From: Malus domestica
Taxonomy: Eukaryota > Streptophyta > Magnoliopsida > Rosales > Rosaceae
Direction: 5' to 3'
Length of the DNA: 64,000 nt
Assembly (NCBI RefSeq): GCF_042453785.1
Contig: NC_091674.1
Location: 24,196,001 to 24,260,000, forward strand
Notes under the pieces: generated by a model
What the model was told of the DNA's origin: nothing
Database searches by the model: none
What the model saw: only the letters and a program-made list of their open reading frames with translations
Program-made: the position numbers and the translations under genes
In this document: positions 1 to 11,018 of the stretch, piece by piece
Position numbering within the stretch: the first letter of the stretch is position 1
Layout: each line of letters starts with the position of its first letter

Positions 1-1033
1 AGGGGAAATGAGGGAGAAATGGAAGAGATAATCGGATCCCTTATGACCCGCTAACCTGACCTAGCCGGATTTTCCAATTCCAGCCACCGTTGACGACGGG
101 ACTAGTGGTAAAATGATCCTTACTTCGAACTCAATCGTTCTCCTTCCCATTTTCATCCAAAAAAATTGATGAAATTTGGTGGATTTCAAGAGAAACCATA
201 TGTAGGGGCGCGACGAGTTTGGCTTTGATTCACCAAAATCTGAAGCTAACACCGTCCGTCACCACCACCCGTAGTCTTCCCTCAATGTCAGGAACAAGGC
301 CCAAGCAATAGTTGAAGTGTCGGAGTTTGTTTTGAGGTCGAATCGAGAACACCTATTTCTAGGGTTTCCGACGGTCCAAGGCTGATTTTCAGGTGTTTTC
401 CAGCTGAATTGGACTTCGGCCCAGGTATGAAAGTTGTTCCTCTCATTGAACTCTACTTTCTTGTAAAATTTGGTAAATTTTAGAGTTAGTCGGAAAATTG
501 GGTTTCCGTTCGTTGAAAACGGGCGGGTGCGACGACATGTGGCCAGTGGGCCGACGCTGCCTTCTCATGCAAATTTTGATATTTTAAATTCGTAAATGGT
601 ACCCATTTGAGGTGATTCGATTATGAAAGTTAATGTTGAATATTTCCATTTCTAGAATATTTTCAGAAATGGATAAAAGAATAAATGGTGAAATACGAAA
701 GGCTTGATCACGTATCAAGGGTACATAGGCAGTCGAAAGGCTTTATCACACATCAAGGGTACATAGGCAATCTAACAGGGGTTAGATGTAGCCTTAAATA
801 ATTGAGATTAATCTTTTGTTGGGAATTTGATTGAAGAAGTGAAATTTTGGTGAATTATTTGAAAATTTAATCTTATGTTTTTTGTGAGTAAATTCTATTT
901 ATAGATTTTGTGACTGTTTAAGAAATTTAAATAAAGAATTATGATTAATAGTAGTTAGTTAAACAAGAGTTTAATTTGGGCCTATCATAGTAATTATCTA
1001 CCGAAATAAAATTTTAGGGACAGGGCGTTACAA
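1..1033 (+). mobile_element. Partial LTR (3' part) of a Ty3-gypsy Del/Tekay-like element
   Basis: The stretch ends in GGGACAGGGCGTTACA, a typical end for plant Del/Tekay LTRs, and no primer binding site follows, so it is a solo LTR or the downstream LTR of an element that begins outside the window. Positions 289-560 are recognisably related to the LTR at 4668-7365 (shared blocks around 'gaggtcgaat', 'tctagggttt' and 'ggtataaaagttgttc'-like text) but much diverged, so it is an older relative. Two copies of a 38-bp unit lie in tandem at 696-733 and 734-771. No coding function is seen. Confidence 0.65.
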
Positions 1034-1265
1034 ACCATAGTAATTCAATTAAAATAATAAATTATGTTTGGCCTATGACCCCTTGGCCCCCTTAGTTGGA
1101 GATGATTTTTTGTCACATGGCTCTGTTTGGTCTATGGTCCTTTGGCCCCCTCGACTGGAGATGGTAAGAAATATGGTCTGACACTGTTCATTAAAATATT
1201 AATTTCTTGGAGGGGTATAGGGCTAAGGGGAGCCCTCTGGCCCTCCTTCGATTGGAGATGGCATA
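1034..1265. repeat. Three degenerate short repeats ending in TTGGAGATG
   Basis: A GGCCCCCT..(t/g)GGAGATG motif occurs three times (around 1085-1108, 1146-1161 and 1230-1260), each preceded by similar 'tttggcc/tttggtc' text. This looks like the end of a degraded repeat family rather than a gene. The family is not identified. Confidence 0.35.
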
Positions 1266-2368
1266 AGTTCCTGTAACAACCCTAAAACTACATAGCAACA
1301 TTTCTCACTACTCTAGAGATATTGACAAAGGCATCAAAGTGGTTAGGCCGGTACCACACCGAACTCGCTGATACTACTTGTGTTCAATGTTCAAGTGAAG
1401 AGAACGGAGCTCTAGTCCTCGATAAATACCAGTTCATAACCCTAAAACCCCTGGTATTTAAGCCCTAAAATCACCGTAAACCTTTTAAAAACCACCTTTG
1501 TTAACATTGCCACATTTTTATGTTAGCAATAGTAACTAAAATGATTTTCTTTCTTCTTCTAAAATTATAAACCTTTTGTTGCTTTAAACTAGTTTACCAT
1601 AAAGTTTATATACAGTTTCAAAAGAAGGCGACTTGACGCAAGTTTAGACGTTGAATCTTTAAAAGAGGGAGATTTTACAGTGTAACTGGTAATTTGTTCC
1701 CGTCTCTATGTCTCTCATCACATTCCTATTCCGAAGATTTGCTCTAAAACAAAGGGTAAGGAAGAAAGTCGGAAATTGAGTTGTCCACATCCGACATGAA
1801 ATATGAGCATATTGGCGTGGTCGCCTTCACAAAATACATTTCGATGTGAAAACTTAAGCATGCGATAGTTAGATGATGTACTTGATGGCAAAATCTACAT
1901 GAGAAATGATGGTGGCATGGCAATGCCATGGTGCCGACATATGAAAACTACACTTTAGGATTTCTTCTTCATGGTGGTGGAGGAGTTGAACGAAAAAATG
2001 ATTGAGTGGTGATACATGCACTAAATTCATGCAGACAACACGATGTGAATTTTTATTACAATTAGAGTTCTTTAGATATAAACTCTTATAACTCTTATTT
2101 CCTAGAAAGAAAAAAATCCCAATAATTATAAACATTCAAATAAAACCCAAATTTAAAAAAGACTCCCAAATAGAAAAGTAATTGACCTATTATTACAAAA
2201 TATTTACAATTTGTACCACAATATTCAAAATAAATCAATAAATGTTATTACTCACCTTAATTACAATGAACAAATAATTATTGCACATATTATTACACCC
2301 AGCATATATATATACACATTCAAATGTCTATAGGACTACCGTAAGCTCAATATATATACATATATAAG
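1266..2368. other. Intergenic, AT-rich, no gene seen
   Basis: Only short open frames without family resemblance occur here. The text from about 1273 ('tgtaacaaccc') could be the start of another eroded LTR, but no matching partner was found in the window. Confidence 0.4.
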
Positions 2369-3207
2369 AAAAATTAGTATCTGGTCCCTAGTTACTAATG
2401 TTCATTGACTGAAACCTTATTAGTTTTCAGATTTTGATCCAAGTCCCTAACATTAATGTAATGATGAATTTACATAATTTTTTTAAATAAAATTTAATAA
2501 TTGATTTAGGATTTTAATACTCACACATTTATTAAACTCCTAACTAATTTTCAATTCAAAACATTTCCAAAATAAATAAAAAATTAGAATAAATTTGTAC
2601 CCATTAGCTTTTTATAAAATATTCTTCAATTTTTTAATCTTATATGCACCCATTCATGTAATTTTTTTCAAATTTTTAATCTTAAAATGTACCCATTCTT
2701 AAATATACCAATTTGTTATATGTAAAATGTACCTTTTTTATATAAAATATATTCAATTTTTCTCTAATCCATTTTTAAACTTATATGGGGACATTCTTTT
2801 CTTTTGATTTGAGAATGTATCCATGTCAAGTTTAATCAAAGAAATTTACTAATGTTATTAAGCCTAATATCTATTACTTTTTTTTGTGTGTGTGGTTTTG
2901 AAGAATGTACCCATGTTTTGGTACAATAATTTTTTGTTAATTTTGATGAATGTACCCATGTTTACGCGCGCGCACACACACACAATAGTATAATTTATAT
3001 TTTAATATTTTTAATCCCTCAAATTATGAGTTTTTATTTAAAATCTCATTAATATAAACAACTATAAATTTCAAATTTTAATTTAAAAAATATAGTAACA
3101 TACATATAAATAAATTATCACATTAATTTCAGGGATTTCAATCAAAAATTGAAAACCAATAAGGCTTCAGTAAAAAAATATTAATAGCTAGGGATCACAT
3201 CCAAAGT

Positions 3208-3208
<1 letters not shown>
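2369..3208 (+). mobile_element. Non-autonomous long-TIR DNA element, copy A
   Basis: The left end (about 2377-2465) and the reverse complement of the right end (about 3120-3208) match over roughly 80 bases, sharing 'ccctag.ta.taat', 'ctgaa.ccttatt.gttttca' and 'atccc' blocks. A second, inverted copy lies at 20490-21360 and aligns along its whole length. The interior is AT-rich, holds several 'gtacccat' motifs and has no transposase. The superfamily is unsure because no clean target duplication was found. Confidence 0.6.

Positions 3209-3209
<1 letters not shown>

Positions 3210-3245
<36 letters not shown>
3210..3245. repeat. (AT)n microsatellite
   Basis: About 17 AT units directly follow the right end of the TIR element. 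Confidence 0.9.
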
Positions 3246-3250
<5 letters not shown>

Positions 3251-3419
3251 ACATATAATACTAATTAATCCACCTATATGTATTTATGATGAGCAAATAA
3301 CCTTCATTGTGTAGGTATTTTATTTTGTATGTATCATCATATATATTGGTCACATTTTGTTATTATATGTACAAATAATTAATAGGTAAACTAGTGTTGA
3401 ATAAAATAATATATTTTTT

Positions 3420-3526
3420 ATGCAGGTAAATTATTTTATATATATTATGTTTGCTCTATTATGTAGGTAAATTATTTTGCATATATTGGGTTTGCTTTAT
3501 TATGTAGGTAAATTATTTTGTATGTC
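3420..3526. repeat. Tandem repeat, 41-42 bp unit, about 2.5 copies
   Basis: The string 'aggtaaattatttt' recurs at about 3424, 3465 and 3507 with similar text between, including 'ttgct(c/t)tattatgt'. Confidence 0.6.
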
Positions 3527-4230
3527 GGGTTTTATGTGGAGAAGATTAAGTTTTAGGGGCTAAAGTTATATTTTCAATTACAAACTTACAATTGTTAATT
3601 AAATTCCAACTTGAGTTTTTTTTATTTTTTTTTTTGTAAAAAAAAAGAGACCAACTAGTGGCTTCGTCATAGCAGGCTACCCTTCAGGGGGTCGGGAAGA
3701 TTCACAGAAACATTTCAACATTCCTTGACCACTATCATTCGATTTACCAACGCTAATAATCGAACACAGAACGTGTCATATGGAGTATGACCTGAAATTC
3801 ATATTATTTTTGGTAACGTATTATTTGGTGCACGACTTTAATGCATCTATCATTATTCAAAATGATTTACTTACATTTCTCAATACGTCATCGTGACACT
3901 CTAAATTAACGTAATCAATGTGATTTGACTTTTTATTGGTATGAGATGTTACGATTGCATATTAAAGAAATCTCTCTCAGGTGATGACTTATATGAAACG
4001 GTTCATTGTTATGTGATATTCTCATCTAATAACACAATATTATGTTACGTATGTTAATATATTATTGAATCCAAACAGTACAATAGCGCGTTTTATACAA
4101 GTTAGTTTTTCTCATTCGGTGAGGCGACACTTGGCAAATAATTAGAGTTTGGTCCCATGGACAGTCGCAATACAGCTGCCCACACTGACAAGTTGGTTGT
4201 TGCAGATTTAAAGGACCCCTGTCCCGCCTC
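3527..4230. other. Intergenic, no gene seen
   Basis: AT-rich sequence; the segment around 3645-3790 looks like an eroded repeat but I cannot name a family. Confidence 0.35.
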
Positions 4231-4340
4231 TGTAGCATGACGTTTGGGTAAATCTGTGGCATATGACGTTTGGGTAAATCTGTAGCATGACGTTTGGGTA
4301 AATCTGTAGCATGACGTTTTGGTAATCTGTAGCATGACGT
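4231..4340. repeat. Tandem repeat, about 24 bp unit, five copies
   Basis: The unit 'tgtagcatgacgtttgggta' plus 'aatc' is repeated five times with small changes; the last two copies are slightly altered. Short frames across it are repeat translations and not genes. Confidence 0.85.
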
Positions 4341-4667
4341 TTTTACCCCTTCAATAATCTACACATATCAACTCGTTTGGATTAATTACTAAATTATCAA
4401 CTCCTAATTAGTCTTTCTCTAAATTAATAAATTAAAATAAAAAGTTATTTAGTATGTAATAGTTTAGTAATATTCTTTTTTATTTGTAAATAAACTTTTT
4501 ATATTTTAATGTAATAAATGACGATTTTGAAACTAATTTATTTCTCTAATCTTTAAAGTAGATATATCGTTATATACAAAAATAAAAATAAACATTCTAT
4601 TTTTATCTGTTTATATTGTTTACAATTAAAGTTCCTCACAAAAACAAATATGAAGTTTGTCCTTAAG

Positions 4668-7365
4668 TGTGACAGCCCGTCCCTAATTTTAAGAATTTTT
4701 AAAGTTTTAATAAAGGATTTTACAAAAATGCCCTTCGAGGCACGCACATCATTCGAGGTTAATCGTTGTGTCGTGCCATCTAAGATTTGTTTTCTTGACA
4801 TATCCTCGTAGTACTCGTCGTTACGGACGTGTGGGCGCAGACGGTTCGTGATTTGGAGTTATATCGAAGAAGTTATTAACGTTTGAAATTTGGAATTTTA
4901 AGGAATTATAATTTTAGTAAAATATAGAAATTCTTTTATTAAAATTTGGATGGCCCAGATTAAAGGATTTTGAAATGGATGGCTGGGATGAGAAAAATGA
5001 AAGTTTTGTGTGGGTGTGTGCGTGGGAAGAACCAGAAAAACAGAAAAGAGGAAGAGAGATTGGGCAAAAACTGCCCAATCGGAGAAGAAGGAGAGAGAGC
5101 GAATCAGAGGCAGAGAGAGGAAGAAACTGACCAATCGGAACAGGGAAAGGAGGAAGGGAGAGAAGGTGAGAAGCGGAGGAAAAGAGGAAATGGGTTGGGG
5201 AGAACCCGTGGGTCGTTTCGACCCGGCGGTGCCCACGCCCAAATTCGATGGATTTCGTCCAAATTTCCGACGAATTGAGTCAAGGTACCACTCCTAATCA
5301 TCATCTAGGCCTTCCCTCTTTACGTTTCACCCCAAGAATCATTGAATTTCGTTGTGATTTCGCGAAGAACACCCCTACGGGTGCCGCGACCCTTTTGTTT
5401 AAATTCTCCAAATTTTGAAATGTTTTCTTTCAATTACTAACACCTTTAACATTCCTTTAGGACCTAGAACAAATCCCAAGAGGTAATTGAGGCGTTGGAA
5501 CAAGTTTGAAAGTCGAATTGGAAACACCCAAATTCTAGGGTTCTTCACGGTTTTGGTGAAATTGAAGCACTTCCAGGCCAAATTGGCCTTGGTCTCAGGT
5601 ATAAAAGTTGTTCTACTCATTGAGATCTTCAAATCTGCAAATTTTGGTAATTTTTGGAAATAGTTGAATTTTCCGGCGAGCCGGGGGCGGCCAACCGCCA
5701 CCCGCGGCGGCCCGCGCGGCGGCGCGTGGCCAATGGCCCGCCAATGTCATTATTAGCTTGTGATTAAGGTTCTAGGTTCTGTTTTGATAATTGATGGACG
5801 TAAATTGAATAATTGAACCTAAGTTGGTTACGATTCGTGGTTAGATGAAAATGTGAATTGACGATCCGACCGTTGGATCGTCATCAAACTTTGATACGTT
5901 GTAATACGTAATATTTGAGGATTATAGGAACTTACGGATTGGGAATCCGATTTACGGATCTTCTGGAATTGAAGTTGTAAGTTCATAAAATAGAATGTTA
6001 ACCGTCACTTAGTTTTGGAAATTGACGAAGATCCGACCGTTGGATGGTAATGAAATTTTAGGATGTTGTCCTAGAGGTATATTGTGGACCTCTGGAAGTT
6101 ACGGATTTGAAATCTGAATTGCAGATCATCCGGATCGAACTACGTAGTGACGTGTCTTATATAAGTTATGTATTCTATCGGCAGAATTTCTGAGGTTGGA
6201 TTTGATTGTTGTTCTAGGCGCTAATCGTCATGACGCCTTGATGTACGGTGCTAGGGAGTTGTGGGCGAACTCCAGGTGAGTGGGCAGTTTTGTTTTCGTA
6301 TTACCTATATACTATTGTTTTTCCCAGAAAAAATGCTTTTATGCGAAATTATGTTTTGAAAATGCCATGCATAGAATTATTTGGAAAATGTGAATTTCAT
6401 ATGAGTTATATGATTGATATATGATGCATACATGTTGCATGGTGCTGTGGAGGCACAGGTAAGTCAGGTGAGTTCGTTTATTCATTGAATTGTTGTTGTT
6501 GAGATGTTTGAGCTCATAATCTGCACCCTAGGTGTTAGTGCTTATATTATTCACCACACCGCACGCTCGCCTTGGATCCAAGTAGGTGGATGTCGTACAG
6601 ACCATGTGAGGGTTCCGACATGCCAGTCGTACAGACCATTAGAGGGGTTCCGACTGGTGGGTGACCTTAGATATGCGCGCTGATGATATGATGAGAGAAG
6701 CACTAGAGCGTATTTTACACCTTTCATCGTATAGACTACCTTACGTAGTTCCGAGTGATGTGCAGAGTAGGGCTGTATAGGTCACTGTGGTGACTCCGGC
6801 TTAGTGAGATATTGAGCTGTTGAATTAATCGTATAGGACCAACTGCAGGGTCTCCGATTGATTCCTTATTTCACCTGATTTATATTTTGATTTATGGCAT
6901 GGCATGTTTTTCTTGAAAAATGTTAAAGATTTGGGATTCAAGCTTGGAGATTTCATATGGTTATATATATATATATATATATATATATTTCTGAAAAGTG
7001 TTAAAGGTTTGAGATTTGAGATTTTTGCTTATATATATGTTTATATATATGCTATTTTCTGGGAAAGTATACAGGTTTTACGGTGAGGGGTTAGAAATGT
7101 TTTAAATGAAAAGTTTTCGAAAAACTTTGTTTTACTGACCCACTCAATTTTGTTTTGCGCCCCTCCAGGTTCAAGTTAGCAGAGCTTTGGTGGCCACGAG
7201 GAATCCAACGGTGTTCTGACAGAATTCACAAAAGTAGGACTCACCCTCGGGTGTGTTATCTTAGTAATTGGAAATTTTTTTTTTTTAAAGCTTCCGAACT
7301 GTGTAAATGGTTACGTCACTCTCACGTGACGGCCAGCACGCCCTCCTTCGGGACGGGGTGTGTCA
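4668..7365 (+). repeat. 5' LTR of the Ty3-gypsy element (2698 bp)
   Basis: Direct repeat of 11019-13712. The only difference noticed by line-by-line comparison is the number of AT units near 6962 (13 units here, 11 in the other copy). Open frames on either strand inside it occur identically in the other LTR and are not genes. Confidence 0.93.
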
Positions 7366-7383
7366 GTTGGTATCAGAGCCTAG
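7366..7383 (+). other. Primer binding site (initiator tRNA-Met)
   Basis: TGGTATCAGAGC begins three bases after the left LTR, the usual complement of the 3' end of plant initiator tRNA-Met. Confidence 0.9.
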
Positions 7384-7863
7384 GTTGCAATTCTGGACAT
7401 CTTGATAATTTCCTAGTGTCTTCTGTCAGAACTATACCGCCTCGTAGCGAGCCACGTAGTTCGGATGAGCCTAATTTCCCTGATATAGTAGTTTGGGGGG
7501 AAACTATTGCCATTGTGATTCAGTCTATTATCTAAAGGGACCTTTTGAGACTGGTTATAAGTTAAATTTGAATCCCTTAGGGATATGAAGGACCTAAGGG
7601 AGCAGATTGATGGCTTAATCAATTGGGAAAAGGCGTTTCAGATTATGCAAGGTTAAGGGAATTTTCCTCCCGATAGGTAGGTCGAGATGATTACCTAGTT
7701 TTTGAGTGATGAATCTGCATTTTGATGGAGATAGGAATGTTATCCGACAATATCGGAAGGACAACTGTTTGGAAGTTGTTTAAAGAATTGTTTAAGAAAA
7801 GTTCATTCCCCCGGCATATTGTGATGGTAGTAAACAAGAAATTGCAAATGTGAGACGAGGAAA

Positions 7864-10800
7864 ATGACGACGGATGAATATTATAGAAAGTTTACAGACT
7901 TGCCTTGTTTCCATTCTGATGTTGTTAATTCGGTCGAGGTGTTATGTCGTTTTTGGCTGGATAATAAGAAGAAGTTGCGTTCTTTGGCCACCACTATCCA
8001 TTGTACTTTTTACCAAGTGTTTACGAGGTGTTGTTGGGCTTTGAAGACTTTGAGAATATGATCAGCGAGAGTAAAGAGGAATAAGAAAGGAATGAGAATC
8101 AGAATAAGACGATAAAGTTAAAGATTCGTCATATCAAAGACCTCGGAGGACTCAGAGCTTCAAAGGAAGTGAAATTAGAGCTAATTTTCCCAGCTTAAGT
8201 TTTACTGCCACTGGTCAGAGGCGAAGTGATAGATTTACTAGTGATCCCAGATTTCTGAGACAAGATGACTCTGGTAGAGGAAATGTATAATTGTGTCAAG
8301 CTAGATTGCTATGGGGAATCAGTTAATTTTTGTTGATCCTAATAGTATGGAAGATGTAAAGATGGTTAGACATTTTCTTGGTGTATTTCCAGATGACTTA
8401 CCTAGATTGCCGCCAGGCAGAGATGTGGGTTTTATTATTGAATTGTTTTTAGGTACAAATCCTATGTTAGAGATTGGTTCAGGTTGAGTTAAAAGTTCCA
8501 TTCAACTTATTATATCACATTGGAAAAGCTCCGGGTTATTTGTGAGGAAGAAAATGGACATTAAGGCTAGGCATTGATATTATGTAATTGAATCGGGTAA
8601 CGATTGAGAGCTGTTATCCATTGTTGTGTATTGATGATTATTTGATCAGCTCTGAGGCGCCTGGGTACTTTCTGAGATTGACTTGAGGTCTGAATGATAT
8701 TAGTTGAAGATTAACAGTGGGGATGTTCATAAGACTGAATCCAGGACTCATTATGGTCATTTCAAGTTGGGAGGCCATACGGAGTGACGAATGCACCTGC
8801 TACTTTTATGAGTTTGCTGAAGGAAGTATTCCAGTGATATCTGGGCCGGGTTGTTATTGTTTGCCATTGACGAGATTGATAAGATTAGAGCAGTGCATGC
8901 TAGATATTTAAAGTTGGTGTTGCAAAGATTGAGGGAACGTTGATGTATGCTAAGTTTAGCAAATGCTAATGTTGGATAAATTAATTATATCTACTTAAGG
9001 TATTCAAATGGATTCTTAAAAGAGTAGCAACGATTGAGAATTTGGAACAATTGCGAACTGTGACTGAGGTTCAGAGTTTTCTCGGATTAGCAGGATATTA
9101 TCGATAGTTCGTCCAAGATTTTAATTATTGCTTCGCCCTTGGCGAGATTGATGAGAAAAGAGGTTAAGTTTGAGTGGGATAAAAAAAAAAATTGTGAGTA
9201 GAGCTTCAGCAAGTAAAGTATTCCCTCACTCATGCATCTGTTTTCGCACTCCCAGACGATAGTGGTAATTATGTGGTCTATAATAATACTTCTTTGAATG
9301 TACTTGGATGCGTGTTGATGCAACATGGTAGGATGATTGCCTATGCTTCATGGCCATTGGGATCTCATAAGATGAATTACCCTAATTATAATTTGGAATT
9401 AGCAGCTATCATCTTTGCTTTGAGAATTTGGAGACAATGTCTTTATGGGAAGAAAAGTGCATGATTGTTACAAATCAAAAGAGTACCCAATATCTGTTTA
9501 TTCAGAGGTATCTTAATCTTAGGCAACAAAGGTGGATTGAGTTGCTTAGTGATTATGATTGTGTGACGAGGGTGGTCAAGCTAATGTTGTGGCTGATGCA
9601 TTTAGTAGGAAGACCCCAGTGAGAATTAATGCTTGGTACGCTTGCTATGTTCATCTTCTTGTGGATTTGAAATCTACTGGAGTAAAGTTGAGTATCAAAA
9701 ATCGAGAAGAAGCCTTACTTGCTAATTTCTAAGTTGGACCCATTTGGTAGATCGTACTCGATACTCGAGCGTTTGACGAAGAAATTCAAGAATTTATTTA
9801 AAGCAAGGAATAACGGGAAAAAGAAGGACCTTAGAGTTAGAGAATCAGATGGCAAGCCTATGCAAAAGAACAAAGTGTTTATGCCTAATGGTGTGGAATT
9901 AAAGAAAGCAATTTTGACGATGTACATTATTCCACTTCTACAATGCATCCCAAAAGTACTAAGATTTATCATACCGTTCGTTCATGTACTATTGACGGGT
10001 ATGAAAAGAGGAATGGCGAAGTATGTTAGTAGGCGTATCATCAGTCATCAGGTTAAAGCAGAAAGAAATAAGTCTTTTGGAATAATGTAGTCATTTCCCA
10101 TTCCACGGTGGAAATGGGAGAATATTACTATGGATTTCGTGGACAAGCTTCCTCGTATACAAAATAGTTAGGTTGGAATTTGAATAATAATTGATCGGCT
10201 GGTGACGTCAACGTATGTTACTTCAGTATGAGAACACCAACCTTTCCAGACAAGCGCAACATTTATTTGTTTGTTTTATGGAAAAAGAGATTTGGGATCT
10301 GTTAAACTTCTTGGGTATGTTGGTCCCTTCAGTTTGTTCCCTAGAGTAACGCCATAAGGCCGTGTAAAGCTATGTCTTGTGTTTCGAAATTGTTAGAATT
10401 GGGGACGGATAGTATTCAAGGCCCTGAGTTAGTGGATGAGACTATTCGGAATATTCAAGTAATTAAGTCTAACCTGGAAGTGGACCAGGATCGGCTGAAG
10501 AGCTTAGCAGACAAACATGCCACTGACCGGATGTATATGTAGGTGATCGAATGATTTTGAAATTATCACCTTGGAAAAGTATGATTCGTTTTAAAAAAGA
10601 AAAACAAGTAAGTCCTAGATACGTCAGACCATCTGTGATCATTGAACGAGTCAGTGAAGTTACGTACGGGCTGAGTTGCCTCCAGAGCCGATGAAAGGGC
10701 ATGATATGTTTTATGTTTCGATACTTCGACATTAAACCTCATATCCTTCACGAGTGATACCTTCTCAACCTTTGGAAGTCAATATGGATTTGACGTATGA

Positions 10801-10990
10801 TGAGGAGCCAGTGCCTATCTTGTATTAGAAAGATGATGTACTGAGAAATAAGACTATGAGTTTGGTGAAAGTTTATGGAGGAATCTTTCAGTGGAAGAAC
10901 CTACTTAGAAATCAAAGAATCGAATGAGAGAGATGTGTTTCGGGCTGTTTCATGGATATTGATGGATTGTAAAGATTGTGTAAATTTCGA
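7864..10990 (+). pseudogene. Remains of gag-pol of the Ty3-gypsy element
   Basis: Recognisable pieces in order: gag-like (about 7864-8061), reverse transcriptase (about 8330-8930), the RT/RNase H junction with 'SFLGLAGYY' text (about 9070-9120), RNase H (about 9240-9600), integrase core with 'WKWENITMDFVDKLPR' text (about 10100-10160), and the integrase tail/chromodomain with 'KLSPRYVRPSVIIERV' text (about 10590-10990), closing with the usual NFEDE motif. The coding region is interrupted many times and the interior is shorter than in whole members of the family. Confidence 0.85.
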
Positions 10991-11018
10991 GGACGAAATT
11001 TCTGTAAGGTGGGTAGAT

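Noticed and set aside
4898-5304. Overlapping open frames of 66-114 codons on both strands
   Set aside because: They lie in the gypsy LTR and recur identically at 11249-11655 in the other LTR. The composition reflects purine-rich LTR sequence and not protein coding.
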